From: Tipula vernalis
Taxonomy: Eukaryota > Arthropoda > Insecta > Diptera > Tipulidae
Direction of reading: 5' to 3'
DNA length: 64,000 nucleotides
Assembly: GCA_958295665.1 (NCBI GenBank)
Contig: OY282560.1
Coordinates: 41,789,044 to 41,853,043, forward strand
Made by a program: the position numbers and the translations under genes. The notes beneath the pieces were generated by a model that was not told where the DNA came from, did no database searches, and saw only the letters and a program-made list of their open reading frames with translations. Of the stretch, positions 24,561 to 35,349 are shown piece by piece. Numbering within the stretch: the stretch's first letter is position 1; every line of letters starts with the position of its first letter.

Positions 24561-24824
24561 TTACGCGAAGGCAAAGGTGAGCGGCTTATGATCGATATAG
24601 ATGTGACATCTTCTTCCTTGCAGCATAAATTTGAAACGTTTGATGGCTAAATAAATTGCTATGAGCTGGCGATCATATGTAGAAAAAAAACCAAGCGGTT
24701 GTAGCATGTTGTCGATGATTTTAGGTATTACTGCGCCACCACCAATGTCGGAAGCATTGACATAAAGCGAAAGTTCTTTGATGGGTAAGCGAGTAAAACA
24801 GCGTTGGACAAATCGAGTTTGCAT
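24561..24824 (-). pseudogene. gypsy RNase H domain fragment
   Basis: An open frame of 87 codons contains LSLYVNASDIGGGAV, LQPLGFFS, TYDRQLIAIYLAIKRFKFML and the IDHKPLTFAF motif of Ty3/gypsy RNase H. The first catalytic Asp appears as Asn (VNAS for VDAS), and about ten residues are missing between FFS and TYDR. Linker sequence continues upstream to about 25057. Confidence 0.82.
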
Positions 24825-25076
24825 TTTTCGCTTCTTTCGTCCATGTGAGCAGCGTTCTATCGTCCTTCTTGTTGTCCGAAATCATCTCGAGTAATGTGGC
24901 TTGCGTTTCGATGGTGTTTGAACAATTGAGTAATCAAACAACTTTTTAGTTGGAAGCGGAAACGCTTTGACGGCTTCATTTTTTCGAGCAATAACAAAAT
25001 TCCTCGAGGAATGTCTAAGGAACTGGATTTTTTGCTTGCCAAATTCGCACTTCGCAATATTTATTGCGTGGTATTA

Positions 25077-25420
25077 AGACTGATTTACATTCAAAGCTTT
25101 TCGCAGATGCAGATGTCAAATCAAAAATTCGTTTTCTTTACACATAAAAATAAATTTAAACAAAAAATGTCATGACTGGTTTTCTTGTTTGTGTAACCTT
25201 ATTATAGTTATTTATTCACACATCGACAATTTTACAGAAAAAAGAAAAAAACTCGACATCTGCAAAAAAAGTAGACGACGACTTTTGGGTTTGGTTCTCG
25301 GGGTTCAATTGACTTTTTTAAGCAGCTGATTATTTTTTCTCTTTTTGTCTTCGTACTTTTTCCTATATTGTGTTTCAATTTTTTTGCGGACTTCGAATGT
25401 CGTTGAATGTAAATCAGGTA
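25077..25420. mobile_element. MITE inside the gypsy pol region (TTA duplication)
   Basis: This is a 344-base non-coding insert. The inverted termini share TGATTTACATTCAA and are flanked by TTA (25074-25076 and 25421-25423). Diverged inverted words (GCAGATGTC and GACATCTGC) lie further in. It separates the reverse transcriptase pieces from the linker and RNase H. Confidence 0.75.
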
Positions 25421-26800
25421 TTAGCCGTCTTTTTAATGTCTTCTTCTGCGACTGGATCTTTATGGAAGGCCTTTTACAAGCCGATCTTACAAAAAATGGC
25501 CTAATACCCTAGACGCACTGCGATTTAATAAAACCGATTTAGTGAATTTTTCGAGATTAGCCGCAGTGTGTCAACCTCGATTTAGCTAATCCCTTTATTT
25601 TTTGCATAGAAACTTAAACTAGTTTAGCTAAATCGGATTTATTAAACCACAGTCTGTCTAGGGTATTACATTGCAAATTGCCAGCGAAGTCGTTTAAATA
25701 TGGCATGGGATAGCGATCCGGAACCGTGATGGCGTTTGAAACACGATAATCGCCGCACGGGTGCCATTATCAGGAGGGCTTCCTCAACAGCTATTTGACG
25801 GTTGACATATGGTATACATGCATACATATTCCGGTTTTTTCAAACAATCGAATTCCTTTCGGGCTGTCTCAAATTCCTTAGAGTCCAATCGTCGCGGTTC
25901 ACTGTTAACCTGTCGCAATAATTTGATGTTCTAGAGGAGGGCTGCATAAATTTCGCTTCCTTGCAGTGTCAATTTCCTAATTTGCTTATACTATTCGAGA
26001 ACCGATTTCGATATGTCTTATATTCAGTAGCCTCATGTATCCTGATTGAATTTAAATTTAGGCCAATGAGCGGATTGATTATCTTTTTCCCATTTCCAAA
26101 TCGATTAATAATCCGAATTTTATAATAAAATCCGTGCCAATGATTGACGTTGTTACGTCGGCGAATAAAAACATACAGACGAAGTCACATCGTATTCCGA
26201 GATTTATTGTAGCATCAAATTTGCACGGCTTGCAGCAATGCTTTGCTTCTTCGCCAGACTTCCAACTGTACCAGCAATTCAGATGCTATGAACGAGATTT
26301 TGAACGAGTTTTCCAATTTGGTTGCTTAGCTTCTCGAGCAAACTGATTTCAGCTGGTGCTGTCCGGGTAGTTTTTGTTTTTCCCGGTAGATTGTGTTTTT
26401 CCTTCAAAACATGTGGTTGCAAAATCGTTTGAAGAATCTCATTATTTGCATCATGCTAAATGAAAAACTAAAAAAAACACATTTTCGAACACACACAAAC
26501 ACACATTTACCAATTATATTGCCCTACGGTAATTCTTAAATCAATCCTACTTTTACGACCAAAAACTTATGTCTCTGGCATAATTTGCTCGGTTTTGAGT
26601 CACCGAGATGCACTTCGTTTATTGCTTCGTGGAATCGTTTCTGCTGTGAATCGGAGTAGAAAGCGGTTATAATTGGCTTAGTATGATTGTATTTACCATC
26701 CACCGGATTTGGACCGATTTCTGTTCGTATTGCTCGTAGATCGTTAGGGGAATTGCGTTATGCGTTTTGCAAACTGTCGCCGGTCATCTTAATGTTTTTT
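25421..26800 (-). pseudogene. gypsy Gag, protease and reverse transcriptase fragments
   Basis: On the minus strand from the high end, there is a Gag-like stretch with FHEAINEVHLGDSKPSKL (about 26700-26580). A Cys-rich segment, CWYSWKSGEEAKHCCKPCKF, follows near 26290-26220. Next is a protease-like TSIIGTDFIIKFGLLIDL near 26150-26090, then a reverse transcriptase entry (GDYRVFQ-like, TVPDRYPMP-like) near 25760-25690. After the 25502-25668 MITE comes a DPVAEEDIKKTA piece. It is broken throughout. Confidence 0.7.
25502..25668. mobile_element. short MITE inside gypsy RT
   Basis: It is a 167-base element with inverted ends of about 35 bases. The left end TAATACCCTAGACGCACTG and the right end match inward except at a few positions and continue through GATTTAATAAA.CCGATTTAG. 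There is no coding capacity. The ends are palindromic with the target, so the exact duplication is ambiguous. Confidence 0.85.
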
Positions 26801-26860
26801 AAGGGGGCTCACGATTTTGTGATAAATATGATCCCAATTATTAAAACAATACAAGTAAAT

Positions 26861-28302
26861 TTAATATTTATTTGGTTCGGTTTTTATTTCCGATTTTCTT
26901 CAGACATACACGATATATTCGTAATTTTATGATGAATTTAGATTCGAATGGTAGTTTCCCGTATTTTTATATTGGTGGAAAGGCGAAGAACTCCGCGATA
27001 ATTAAAATTTATTTATACTTTTTGGTCGAAGAACATGCTTAAAATTTAATTTTACTTTATTATAAAAAAAACGTCATTCAACTTCAAAAATCACATATAC
27101 TTCTTCCATGATTATTTTATTTGTTTTCTTTTATCAACTAAAGTGGAAAATTACATTAAATTATATTTATCGACAAACAGAGTGACACCATGTTGTTAAA
27201 ATCTTCCAATGTGTACAGTTTAGCTCTAATTAGAAAAGGATGTAAGATAAAATGTAAGAAGGTAAATAAGGTCCTAAATTATAATGATGGCTTTTAAATT
27301 CATTTTTTTTTAGTAAATCGAGTGCTTTCTATTTTTAGGAGGCTACTAGAAACTCAGTTCGACACGAATTTTCCGTTACGTTGATTTTTACGTTTAAAAA
27401 TGCTAGTAGTGGGTGTATAGTTTTGAAACAAGAGTTAAATTAATAAATAATTTTTCAGTTATATGACGTCATATTGCACGTACTTAAATTAAATTTTAGT
27501 TTCGCAGTTAATTTTGTGCGTGCTATTTATCATCTATGCACTAGTACTTATTTGTACTTTGCCATGTTAAATGAGCTGCATCATATGGTATTTGTTTTTT
27601 TTTTAATGTTTTGTTTATTTGCTGTGTTTATACCGCATCTAAATTAGCAATGCTAAACCGAAATGCAACGGTATAAACGCGACATATACCTGGCTCATCC
27701 AGCTGAAATAGCATTGCTAAATATCATTGCTATTAAGCTGACATTTGTAGGACTGCTAGTTTAGCAGTGTTATAAACGCAGCAAATGTACATATACTATT
27801 TAGATACTAGTTTAACTCAGATAATCGATAACGTTATTCGACGCTGAATAGTGAAACAAGTTTTCTTTAAATTAACATGAAAAGTGCAAATATAAATTAA
27901 ATTTAAATTAACTAAAAAAATTGTTTTTATACGTCAGTGGCAAGCTATACGGAAATTGTTTACGTGTACTAATTGGAGATAAAGTTAATTGAGTAAAGAC
28001 ACTAATTGGTACTGTAGGGAAGAATAAAAATTTAGTTTTTGTTGTATATATGAAAAACAACAGAAAAAAATTTTAAGCAAATGAAGCATATAAGGTATGA
28101 CGTCTTAGCGCAAAATTTGGTTAATATGTCAGGCCTGATATATGGGCGGTCTACCTTAGGGACACCTACTTTCGTTGGTACCGACTCCAAGCCCTGTTTA
28201 GTGCTTCAATTTTGTGAACGTGTTCAAGCCAATCCGCCTTAACCTTAAAGTAAATCTTTTTATTAATAAACATTTAAGACATATCTGATTAATTGTAAAC
28301 TA
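26861..28302. other. AT-rich non-coding stretch containing one MITE
   Basis: No gene was seen. A short MITE at 27617-27786 is listed separately. The rest is A/T-rich with short chance frames. Confidence 0.45.
27617..27786. mobile_element. 170-bp MITE, ends ATTTGCTGYGTTTATA
   Basis: The inverted termini ATTTGCTGTGTTTATA and TATAAACGCAGCAAAT have one mismatch. Inside, AGCAATGCTAAA-type words occur in both orientations, giving strong self-pairing. There is no coding capacity, and the target duplication is unclear. Confidence 0.72.
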
Positions 28303-29051
28303 CAGTAGACTCGCGATAACGTGAACAAAATAAAACCAAGCAAATTCATGTTTAAGAGATTGTTCATGTTTGCGGGGGTTGATCTATTTCATATGAAATT
28401 TGGATGCTCACAAGTTTATAGTGATTTTTTTTGATAATACATAGATTAAAATATAGTATACCATCAAATATTTAAATGAAAGAATATTTTCTTGTTTATT
28501 TCAGGTTTAATTCATTATATTTGCATATACTATATGTTATCACAACATAAAATTCAGTTCGTTAGTTAAATTTTTACTCTCATAAGTAATTATACGAGTA
28601 GGGTAAAGTGGGGCAGAATCGCCACTTTTTTCTAAAATCTCGGTAGAAAAATTATTATTGAATTTTTTTTAAATCGGTAAACGGTAATAAATACTTCCGT
28701 ATTTTCTAAACCAATTGTGAATGTAAGGATTTTTCCTTATTATGACAAAACATTTTTTTCTAATTTCTGCTTGAACTCCATAGAAAGATGAAAGTGCCCC
28801 GGCCCGGGGTACTTTCGCCAAACGAAGGGGCACTTTCGTCAACGCAACTATTTTAGTAGAATCGATACTAATACACATTATAAATAAAAGAATTTTTTAA
28901 AATAAATAAAATAAAAACATATATATTCAATAAAATATTAAATTTAAACTTAATCGTATTCAATATAAATTATAAAAATAAAAATAAACGTTGGTATAAT
29001 TCAGTCTTCTCCTTTTTAAACTAACTCATAAAGGCACTTACTGGCCGTCTT

Positions 29052-31181
29052 TTATCGAACGTTATATTTCGTCAAATCAATTGCAAAATAATACCTTTTT
29101 TCTTGACGGGATGTTCCCGGAGGATGCTCTGGTGTTGGCAGCTTCATATGAACATCATTTCTATAAATTAATGAAATGTCTTCTTTGCTTGGTTCAACAA
29201 ATATTTGACTTGTAGCATGTTTGCGCAAGAAGCTTACGATGTAGGAGTTATTAGCTTCCACTTCGGTTATTTGACCCACGTAAAATATTGAAACACTCTT
29301 TACTATAAACTTAACTAAAACGTATGTCCCCTTTTCTAGTACATCGGTGTCGATAAGAAGCATTTCTGGATTTGGATCTAAATTGTATATTTCCTCATCC
29401 CAAAAAGAGCCCACTGATTTATCAGATTCGGCATAAGATATTACGTCAGAATCAGTTTCAGACGAAGAAATTTGAATTTTCGGAATTTTTGTTCTCGTTA
29501 ATTTCTTTTGCTTAAATGATTTTATTTTTGGTTTAACAATTGTTGAATTTTTTGATTTTAGTAACTCTATTCTTTACTTTTCTGGTGTGGATGTAAAAAT
29601 TCTTGATTTATCTATTCTTTTGGATTGGGTTATTCTTTTAATCCGTGAGATAGGACGAACTTCTTCAGGACTCATCATAGTTTGAATGGATTTTCCTTTT
29701 AAAATAATCCTACTGTTGTGAGTGATATCGGTTATATCGGTTTCTGCACCAACGTCAGAGAGCAGGTCACACTGGACTTCATCCAATTCATCTGAAATTT
29801 ATTATTTTTTTATAATATATAATTTGTAACAAAAATATAGGTAATTTTACCCACCATTGACCACAAAATCATCATCTTCGAAGATCATTGTATTATATGG
29901 GTAAATTCCTGTCGCTGAAAACCCTTTTTGGATATTTTCTGGTGAAAACGCTTTTAAAAATGGAGATTTGGTTAGTCCAGCCACATCGTATATGCTTATA
30001 GCTTTTCCTGGGTTCGTTGTCATGAAATCATTGTATGATGATTTGCAATATTTTTTAAACGGTCCGAAAATGACACGTCGAGTGGTTGCATTTTGTGAGA
30101 GGTATGTGGTGGAAACGACAGCATTATGATGCCATTTTCCCGACCATACATAATAGATTCTATTGAGCAATGCGAAATGTGATTATCCATCAGTAATAGA
30201 ATTGGACTGTCAGCGGTGCATTTGGTAAATTTTTTAATATGTCGCAAAACCTCAACAAAAATCTCCGCATTGATCCATCCACTCTTCGAATTAAAAGCTG
30301 CAGATCCTGTCACACTACCGATTGTAAACCTTTCGTTGTAACGAGCTCGGGGATAAATGTAAACGGGCGGTATATGATTACCTGCAGCGTTTATAATTCC
30401 CACGAGTGTTATTAGTGATCCACGTTCTGCAGACACGGCTTGAGATACGCTACGCTGTCCTTTTTCTGCAATTATCTAGAAAGAAGTAAAACAGTTTTTA
30501 TACGACAAAGAACACAAATTTTAAAATGTTTACCTTTGGGGGATCCACAACAGTGCTAATTCCAGTTTCGTCTAAGTTGAAGATATCTTTTGCAGTGAAA
30601 GAAAACTTATCCAAACATATCTTTAGGTTGCAAAAAAAGTCATTTACAGCACTCCTATTAAACCCTCTGAGTCGAGCCACACTGGTTTTTTCAGCCTTTC
30701 TCAAAGTCAAGGAAGGATTCCTTTTAATAAAGCCAATCAGCCAGTCTATACCTGCTTTATTATTTAAATCCCATGAGGAGGGGTGAGCAATATTATTTTT
30801 ATTTGCAAATTCATAAGCAAAGTTTCTAGCAGCTTGATAACTTAAGCCATATTGCAATTTAGAGCACTTTTTCATGTAGTTAGCAATTTCGTTTTCTTGA
30901 CTTATTGTGAATACTTGCCAAACTGCGTATTTAGATTGGAATTTAAATAAATCTTCATTTTCACTGAGCTCATTTCCGGAATCTGAGCCATCTAGCGCTA
31001 GTGGATCAATCGAACTTATTTTTTTCTTAAGCCTGCTGTTCAATGTGGTTCTTTTAATATTATATTTCAAAGAAGCACTTGTCGGTGTTTCGATTTTTTT
31101 CAGAACATCTGAAATCGCATGTTTTAAATTGTCTTCGTTAATCGCAGCTCTTTCGGTTTTTTTTTTATAATTACGCACCAT
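29052..31181 (-). pseudogene. inner pogo-type transposase, three exons, lightly damaged
   Basis: Exon 1 (31181-30534) starts MVRNYKKKTERAAI and ends LDETGISTVVDPPK, with the first catalytic Asp. A 58-base GT-AG intron follows. Exon 2 (30475-29855) has SAERGSLITLVGIINAAG, LLLMDNHISH (second Asp) and FPPHTSHKMQPLDVS (third Asp, 35 residues on), then a one-base frameshift just after it, near 30085. The shifted frame reads NPGKAISIYDVAGL and GFSATGIYPYN. A second GT-AG intron (29854-29792) leads to exon 3 (29791-29052), which has one TAA at 29574-29576 and ends AIDLTKYNVR. N-terminal DNA-binding and DDE regions are as in CENP-B/pogo relatives. Only two lesions were seen. Confidence 0.88.
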
Positions 31182-31219
31182 CTTTCTCCTATAAAATCAA
31201 AATTAAACACCAAAATTAA

Positions 31220-31260
31220 TAAATGTGGCACGCTCGACAGTAAATGTGGCACGCTCGACA
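31220..31260. repeat. 20-base direct repeat in the inner element
   Basis: TAAATGTGGCACGCTCGACA occurs twice, separated by one base, in the 5' flank of the inner transposase. It may be a subterminal transposase-binding site, but this is inference. Confidence 0.8.
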
Positions 31261-31719
31261 TTTGTCAAAGACGAAACTGCCCCGTAACAACTTGGCGAAT
31301 GTGCCCCAAGTAGCAAAAAAAATACTAAATAAAGAAATTTAATTAATTATTTTCGATTGATTAATTCACACACTAACACTTTAAAGATAATTAATTTATC
31401 TAACTATATTCAATGAAACACTCAACAAAACTAAATAAATGCTTAATAAAAAATCTTACGTTATACATACCAAATATTACACAATACTGGGGAAAAACAC
31501 GATTATGCGTGTATTTTGGTTGCGTTTTCAATGATGACTGTAAAAGTACAGAGAAACATTTGAAATAATAACGGCATGATTCAGTACTTTTTTCAGATTT
31601 TTTAAACGCTGTGAAGGTAGCTAAACATAGCTTGACGAAAGTGCCCCGATGACGAAACTGCCCCACTTTACAGTACATAAAATAAAATTATTAAAAAAGA
31701 AATTAATTCATTATACTAA

Positions 31720-33418
31720 TCACATATTATGGAAAAAATCGGTAATTCTTGTTTGGCGTTTATTTGTTTCAAGCTTCTTAAAACTGCTCTGTCCCTCAAA
31801 TTTCTTAAAACTATTATTTCATTCAAATTCATCCTGTCTTCTTCAGCCCCATTGTAAAGCCTTATTGAAAATTTCAATTGCTTCTTTCGGTCGAATTTTT
31901 TCTTTCGGCTCGGGAATAATATCAATGTCGCTGTCGGTATCGCTGTTCTCGATATTTTCGTTATTTGTTTCAATTTGCATATCTGCATTCCGTGCATTGA
32001 CTTCTGCAACCATGCACTTATCCTATTAATTTTTGTAAGCATAATTTAGTAAAAGTATTAGAAAAATCAATGCTACACAAACCTGAGGAAAAAGGGTATG
32101 AAGAATCACAATGGTATGTTCTATTGCTGAGGTAATTTCACCATTCCACTGATTTCTCAAAATACTTAAAGGAACATCATCATCCGGATCTTCCTTATCT
32201 TCAACAAAATTTAATATGTTTTTCCAACATTTGGCGATAGTACTTTGGTCAAGTCTCTCCCAAGCTGCAGTTAAACAAAGAATAGCATCTCTAAGGTTCA
32301 ATCGTTTTAACGACTCCGATACATCATGTTTATTAGCTACTATTGAAGCTAATAAACTAGTACGATAATAAAGTTTTGTTATTCTTATTACATTTTGGTC
32401 CATTGGCTGAAAGAGTGGTGTGACATTTGGTGGCATAAACATTGTTATTGTGCATCCATCGTTTGATTTTAATTCGTTTTCAGGTGGTTGAGATGGAGCA
32501 TTATCCAACAATAAAAGCGCTTTAACAGGCAGCGCTTGGCTTTTCAAAAATGTTCGTACCTAAATTGATGAAATGTTAATTTAAATTTATTGGTTTAAAA
32601 TAATTTTTTACCTGTGGTACAAATGATTTGTGGAACCAGTCTTTAAATATTGCAGCTGTCATCCACGCAGTTTTAGAATGTTTATAATCAACAGGGCAAT
32701 TATAATTTTTAAATGATCGTGGATTTTACGCTTTTGAAATTATCAACGGTCGTAATTTATGAAGTCCATTTGCATTAGTACATGCTAAAAAAGTAATGTG
32801 CTATTTTTCACTTTTCCTTCCAGGCGCGTTCCTTTCTAATGACGAAACAAAAGTTTTTTCTGGTAAAAGTTTCCAGTACAAGCCTGTTTCATCTGCATTG
32901 TAAATTTGGTTTACAGACAGATCAAGCTCCATTATTTTGGCTTGCAATTTTCTTTTAAACGGCTCTACAAGCTCAGGTTGAGAGGACAACTTCTCCCCAG
33001 TAATTTTAAGGAACCGCACAGCAAAATGATTTTTAAAACATTGTAGCCACCCATCACTTGCATAGAAAGTGCTCTCACTCTCTTTTATTGCACTATGTAA
33101 AAGTTTAGCGTTTTCTTTAAGCATATCGCCGCTTACAGGGACATTTTTATCGTGCTGCCGAAGAAACCAACGATATAGGAATTTCTCCATTTTAGGATAT
33201 CCTGACGATTTAAGGGTTCTTCTCTTTCCAGGCCCCATAAAGGTGTTGTTCACCGCATTTAAAATGTCTTTACTTTTTTTGTTAATTGCACAAATAGTGG
33301 ACTTAGCAACATTGTATTTTTTCGATAAATTTGTAACACTTTCAAAACACCCTTTATGAAATTGTTCGATAATTTCTGATTTTTCCAATAATGTTAAAAC
33401 TGTTGGTTTTTTAGCCAT
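31720..33418 (-). pseudogene. outer Tigger/jerky-type transposase, three exons, four stops
   Basis: Exon 1 (33418-32612) starts MAKKPTVLTLLEKSEIIEQF, a psq/CENP-B-type helix-turn-helix (YNVAKSTICAI). A second DNA-binding region contains DGWLQCFKNHFAVR, and the first catalytic Asp is in YNADETGLYWKLLP. The in-frame stops are TAG 32801-32803 and TAA 32726-32728. A 52-base intron leads to exon 2 (32559-32083), with LLLLDNAPSQPP (second Asp) and LFQPMDQNVI (third Asp). A 60-base intron leads to exon 3 (32022-31720), which has two more stops and ends TRITDFFHNM. Both introns are GT-AG and phase 0. No frameshift was seen across 529 codons, so decay is recent or limited. Confidence 0.9.
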
Positions 33419-34109
33419 TTTTTAATTAGAAACTATAATTCACACTACATACATATAATCACATAAAACTATTTATAACCCGAGGAGGTTACCGCACAAC
33501 GTGTTTTCTCTTACTGATGCATTTTCAACTTTATTCTATTCAAATGATGAAAACAGAACAAATTAGGAGTCCCCTAATTGTATTTTTAACTTTACTCGAT
33601 TCAAATTATGGGAAAACAACAAATTGGGAATCCCGGATCGTACGAAAATATACGTAATACATATTAAGTATTATGTATGCAATTATAGACAAGTGAGAGT
33701 GTACAAAATTTGTTCACGTTATCGAGCTTTGTAATTGTTCACTGTACCGAGTAGTACATGTAAATAAAAAATTGTTCATGTTAGCCGCAGTTCACGGTAT
33801 GCGGCGTTCATGTTATTGCGAGTCTACTGTATTTATAATTTTATCTTATTATAATTTAAGTGTTGACTAACCAATGGTTTGTACCAGATTGATCAATTAT
33901 TTTTCCTTCAATCGGCCGGTGTATTCAAACGGTAAAAACAATGACTGCATACAATGCAACTGAGTTCTCCACAGTACTCCACAGCTAGACTGAAAGCTAG
34001 AGTACCGAATGCCAGACTTTGTAGTGTATGGTTAGTTAACTTTTGGTTCATAGTTAACTGCTTGAGAAGGTTGAAATTGGAATGTCTGAGCGCTGTCACT
34101 GCCTACAAT

Positions 34110-34780
34110 GAAAAATGCCGTCTTCAGCCGATCTATTGATATTTTTGATGAGCGGTTCAATAGCTGGATTTTGAAGTACTTATCATGTCATTTTAAAACC
34201 TCAAAATACTCGTCATACGGTTGTTGGAGAAATAAATGTCATCTTTGGGATGATTCGATGTGTTTGTTGGCTTCAGAGTACACATGCTGATGCGCGAAAA
34301 TTGCTGATGAATTCCGATTGATGAACTACTTTCTTATCTTCTTCGAAAAATTGTCCAGGTAGTCGTAGCGTTTGCTCGTAAAGCATCTCTGATGATGTAG
34401 ATTTAATGTCTGGCTTGTATTACTTGGTAAAACTTTTGACCAAGTCTGGTGACACATAATCGCTGACTTTAAAGTAATGTACTATCTTTCAACTAATCCG
34501 TTCATTTAATTGTGGATGGTAGCTCCTGCTTTTAAGGTGATGGATAGTTAAAAGCTTGGATAATTCCATGGTGCGAACCATCTTGAAATCAAATTTTTAG
34601 CAACTGTCTCCGCCGTTATTTTTTTAATTGGGATTGCTTCCGGCTATTTGGTATATCGATTGTCTGTTATAAGGTAATCAAAATTATCTTCTGACTGAGG
34701 TAATGAACCGATCAAGTCGATATTTATGTAATCGAATAGCTGATTTGGTGGCACGGTTGTTAGCACTTATGATTTAACCA
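34110..34780 (-). pseudogene. Ty3/gypsy integrase and C-terminal tail relic
   Basis: Minus-strand pieces from the high end are YINIDLIGSLPQSED, AIPIKKITAETVAKNLISRW, LRLPGQFFEEDK, LQQPYDEYFEVLK and KISIDRLKTAFF. This order matches the end of a gypsy polyprotein, from integrase core to the chromodomain-like or SH3-like tail. Multiple stops and a large internal deletion are present. It is a separate element from the gypsy relic at 23.7-26.9 kb. Confidence 0.72.
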
Positions 34781-34989
34781 AGTTTCGGTACTCTAGATGA
34801 AACTACATTCACGTGATTCGCATTTACAACGTTATCATCTTTAGAATTTGCGCTTTCATTGTGATTCTTATTTCTTCAAGTTTGAGTCATTGTCTGCTAT
34901 ATCTTTACTTTTGTATTTGAAAATTAAATTTTACAATTAAAGTAAATAAATAATCCGTAAAGTAAAGCGGTAACAGTTGTTTCAGATAA

Positions 34990-35349
34990 TATGCTGTTGC
35001 TTGTTAGAAACGATTGTGTCTACAGAGTGAGCCCTTTTAATCGAATGATCCAAATATCTCCTAAGATACGCCAGCTACAAATCTAATCCTTGAAGGATTC
35101 ACTATAAACATGCCATTTCTGTGAATTGCTAAAAGAACCAATTTTTTCTTGGAATTACATACATGGCAACCATCATTATTAAAAATCACTCTGCTTCCCT
35201 TTTACACGATTTGGTTCACTGACAATCTCAACGTTTACTAGTTCTGCATTATTTGTACGGTTGATTAGTACATCGTCATCTGAAGCTTTTGCTGCTGCCT
35301 TCCCATCATCATAATTCTCCCGTCCCATTAGTTTCTCGGCTCGGTCCAT
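34990..35349 (-). pseudogene. probable Ty1/copia Gag/pre-integrase fragment
   Basis: An open minus-strand frame from 35349 starts MDRAEKLMGRENYDDGKAAA, which resembles the N-terminus of copia-type Gag. Lower down, another frame reads FNNDGCHVCNSKKKLVLL and NGMFIV, like the segment before the copia integrase zinc finger. The parts between are missing. Recognition is by short motifs only. Confidence 0.5.

Larger units (their letters stand above)
23701..26860 (-). mobile_element. Ty3/gypsy LTR retrotransposon relic
   Basis: Read on the minus strand, the order is Gag, protease, reverse transcriptase, RNase H, integrase, which is the Ty3/gypsy arrangement. A 40-base sequence matches at both ends in direct orientation (23701-23740 and 26821-26860, 35 of 40 identical around ATCCCAATTATT). 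It is probably what remains of the two LTRs or of sequence next to them. Two MITEs interrupt the pol region. All frames are broken. Confidence 0.75.
28601..31673 (-). mobile_element. second pogo-type transposon nested in the outer one
   Basis: The inverted ends share GTAAAGTGGGGCAG, with TA on both sides (28599-28600 and 31674-31675). A shorter reading at 28606-31668 with inner TAs is also possible. Subterminal regions repeat GTGCCCC/GGGGCAC several times (28793-28845 and 31270-31310). A 20-base direct repeat ends at 31239 and 31260. It sits about 45 bases downstream of the outer transposase stop codon. It encodes its own transposase on the minus strand. Confidence 0.88.
28303..33829 (-). mobile_element. 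Tigger/pogo-type DNA transposon (outer element)
   Basis: The terminal inverted repeats begin CAGTAGACTCGCGATAAC on the left. The right end, read inward, is CAGTAGACTCGCAATAAC. TA flanks both sides (28301-28302 and 33830-33831). The total of 5527 bases falls to about 2.45 kb, a usual size for the family, once the nested element at 28601-31673 is removed. It encodes a three-exon transposase on the minus strand. Confidence 0.92.

Noticed and set aside
30526..31170. plus-strand frames over the inner pogo transposase
   Set aside because: These are antisense shadows of the minus-strand transposase exon 1, which carries the family motifs.
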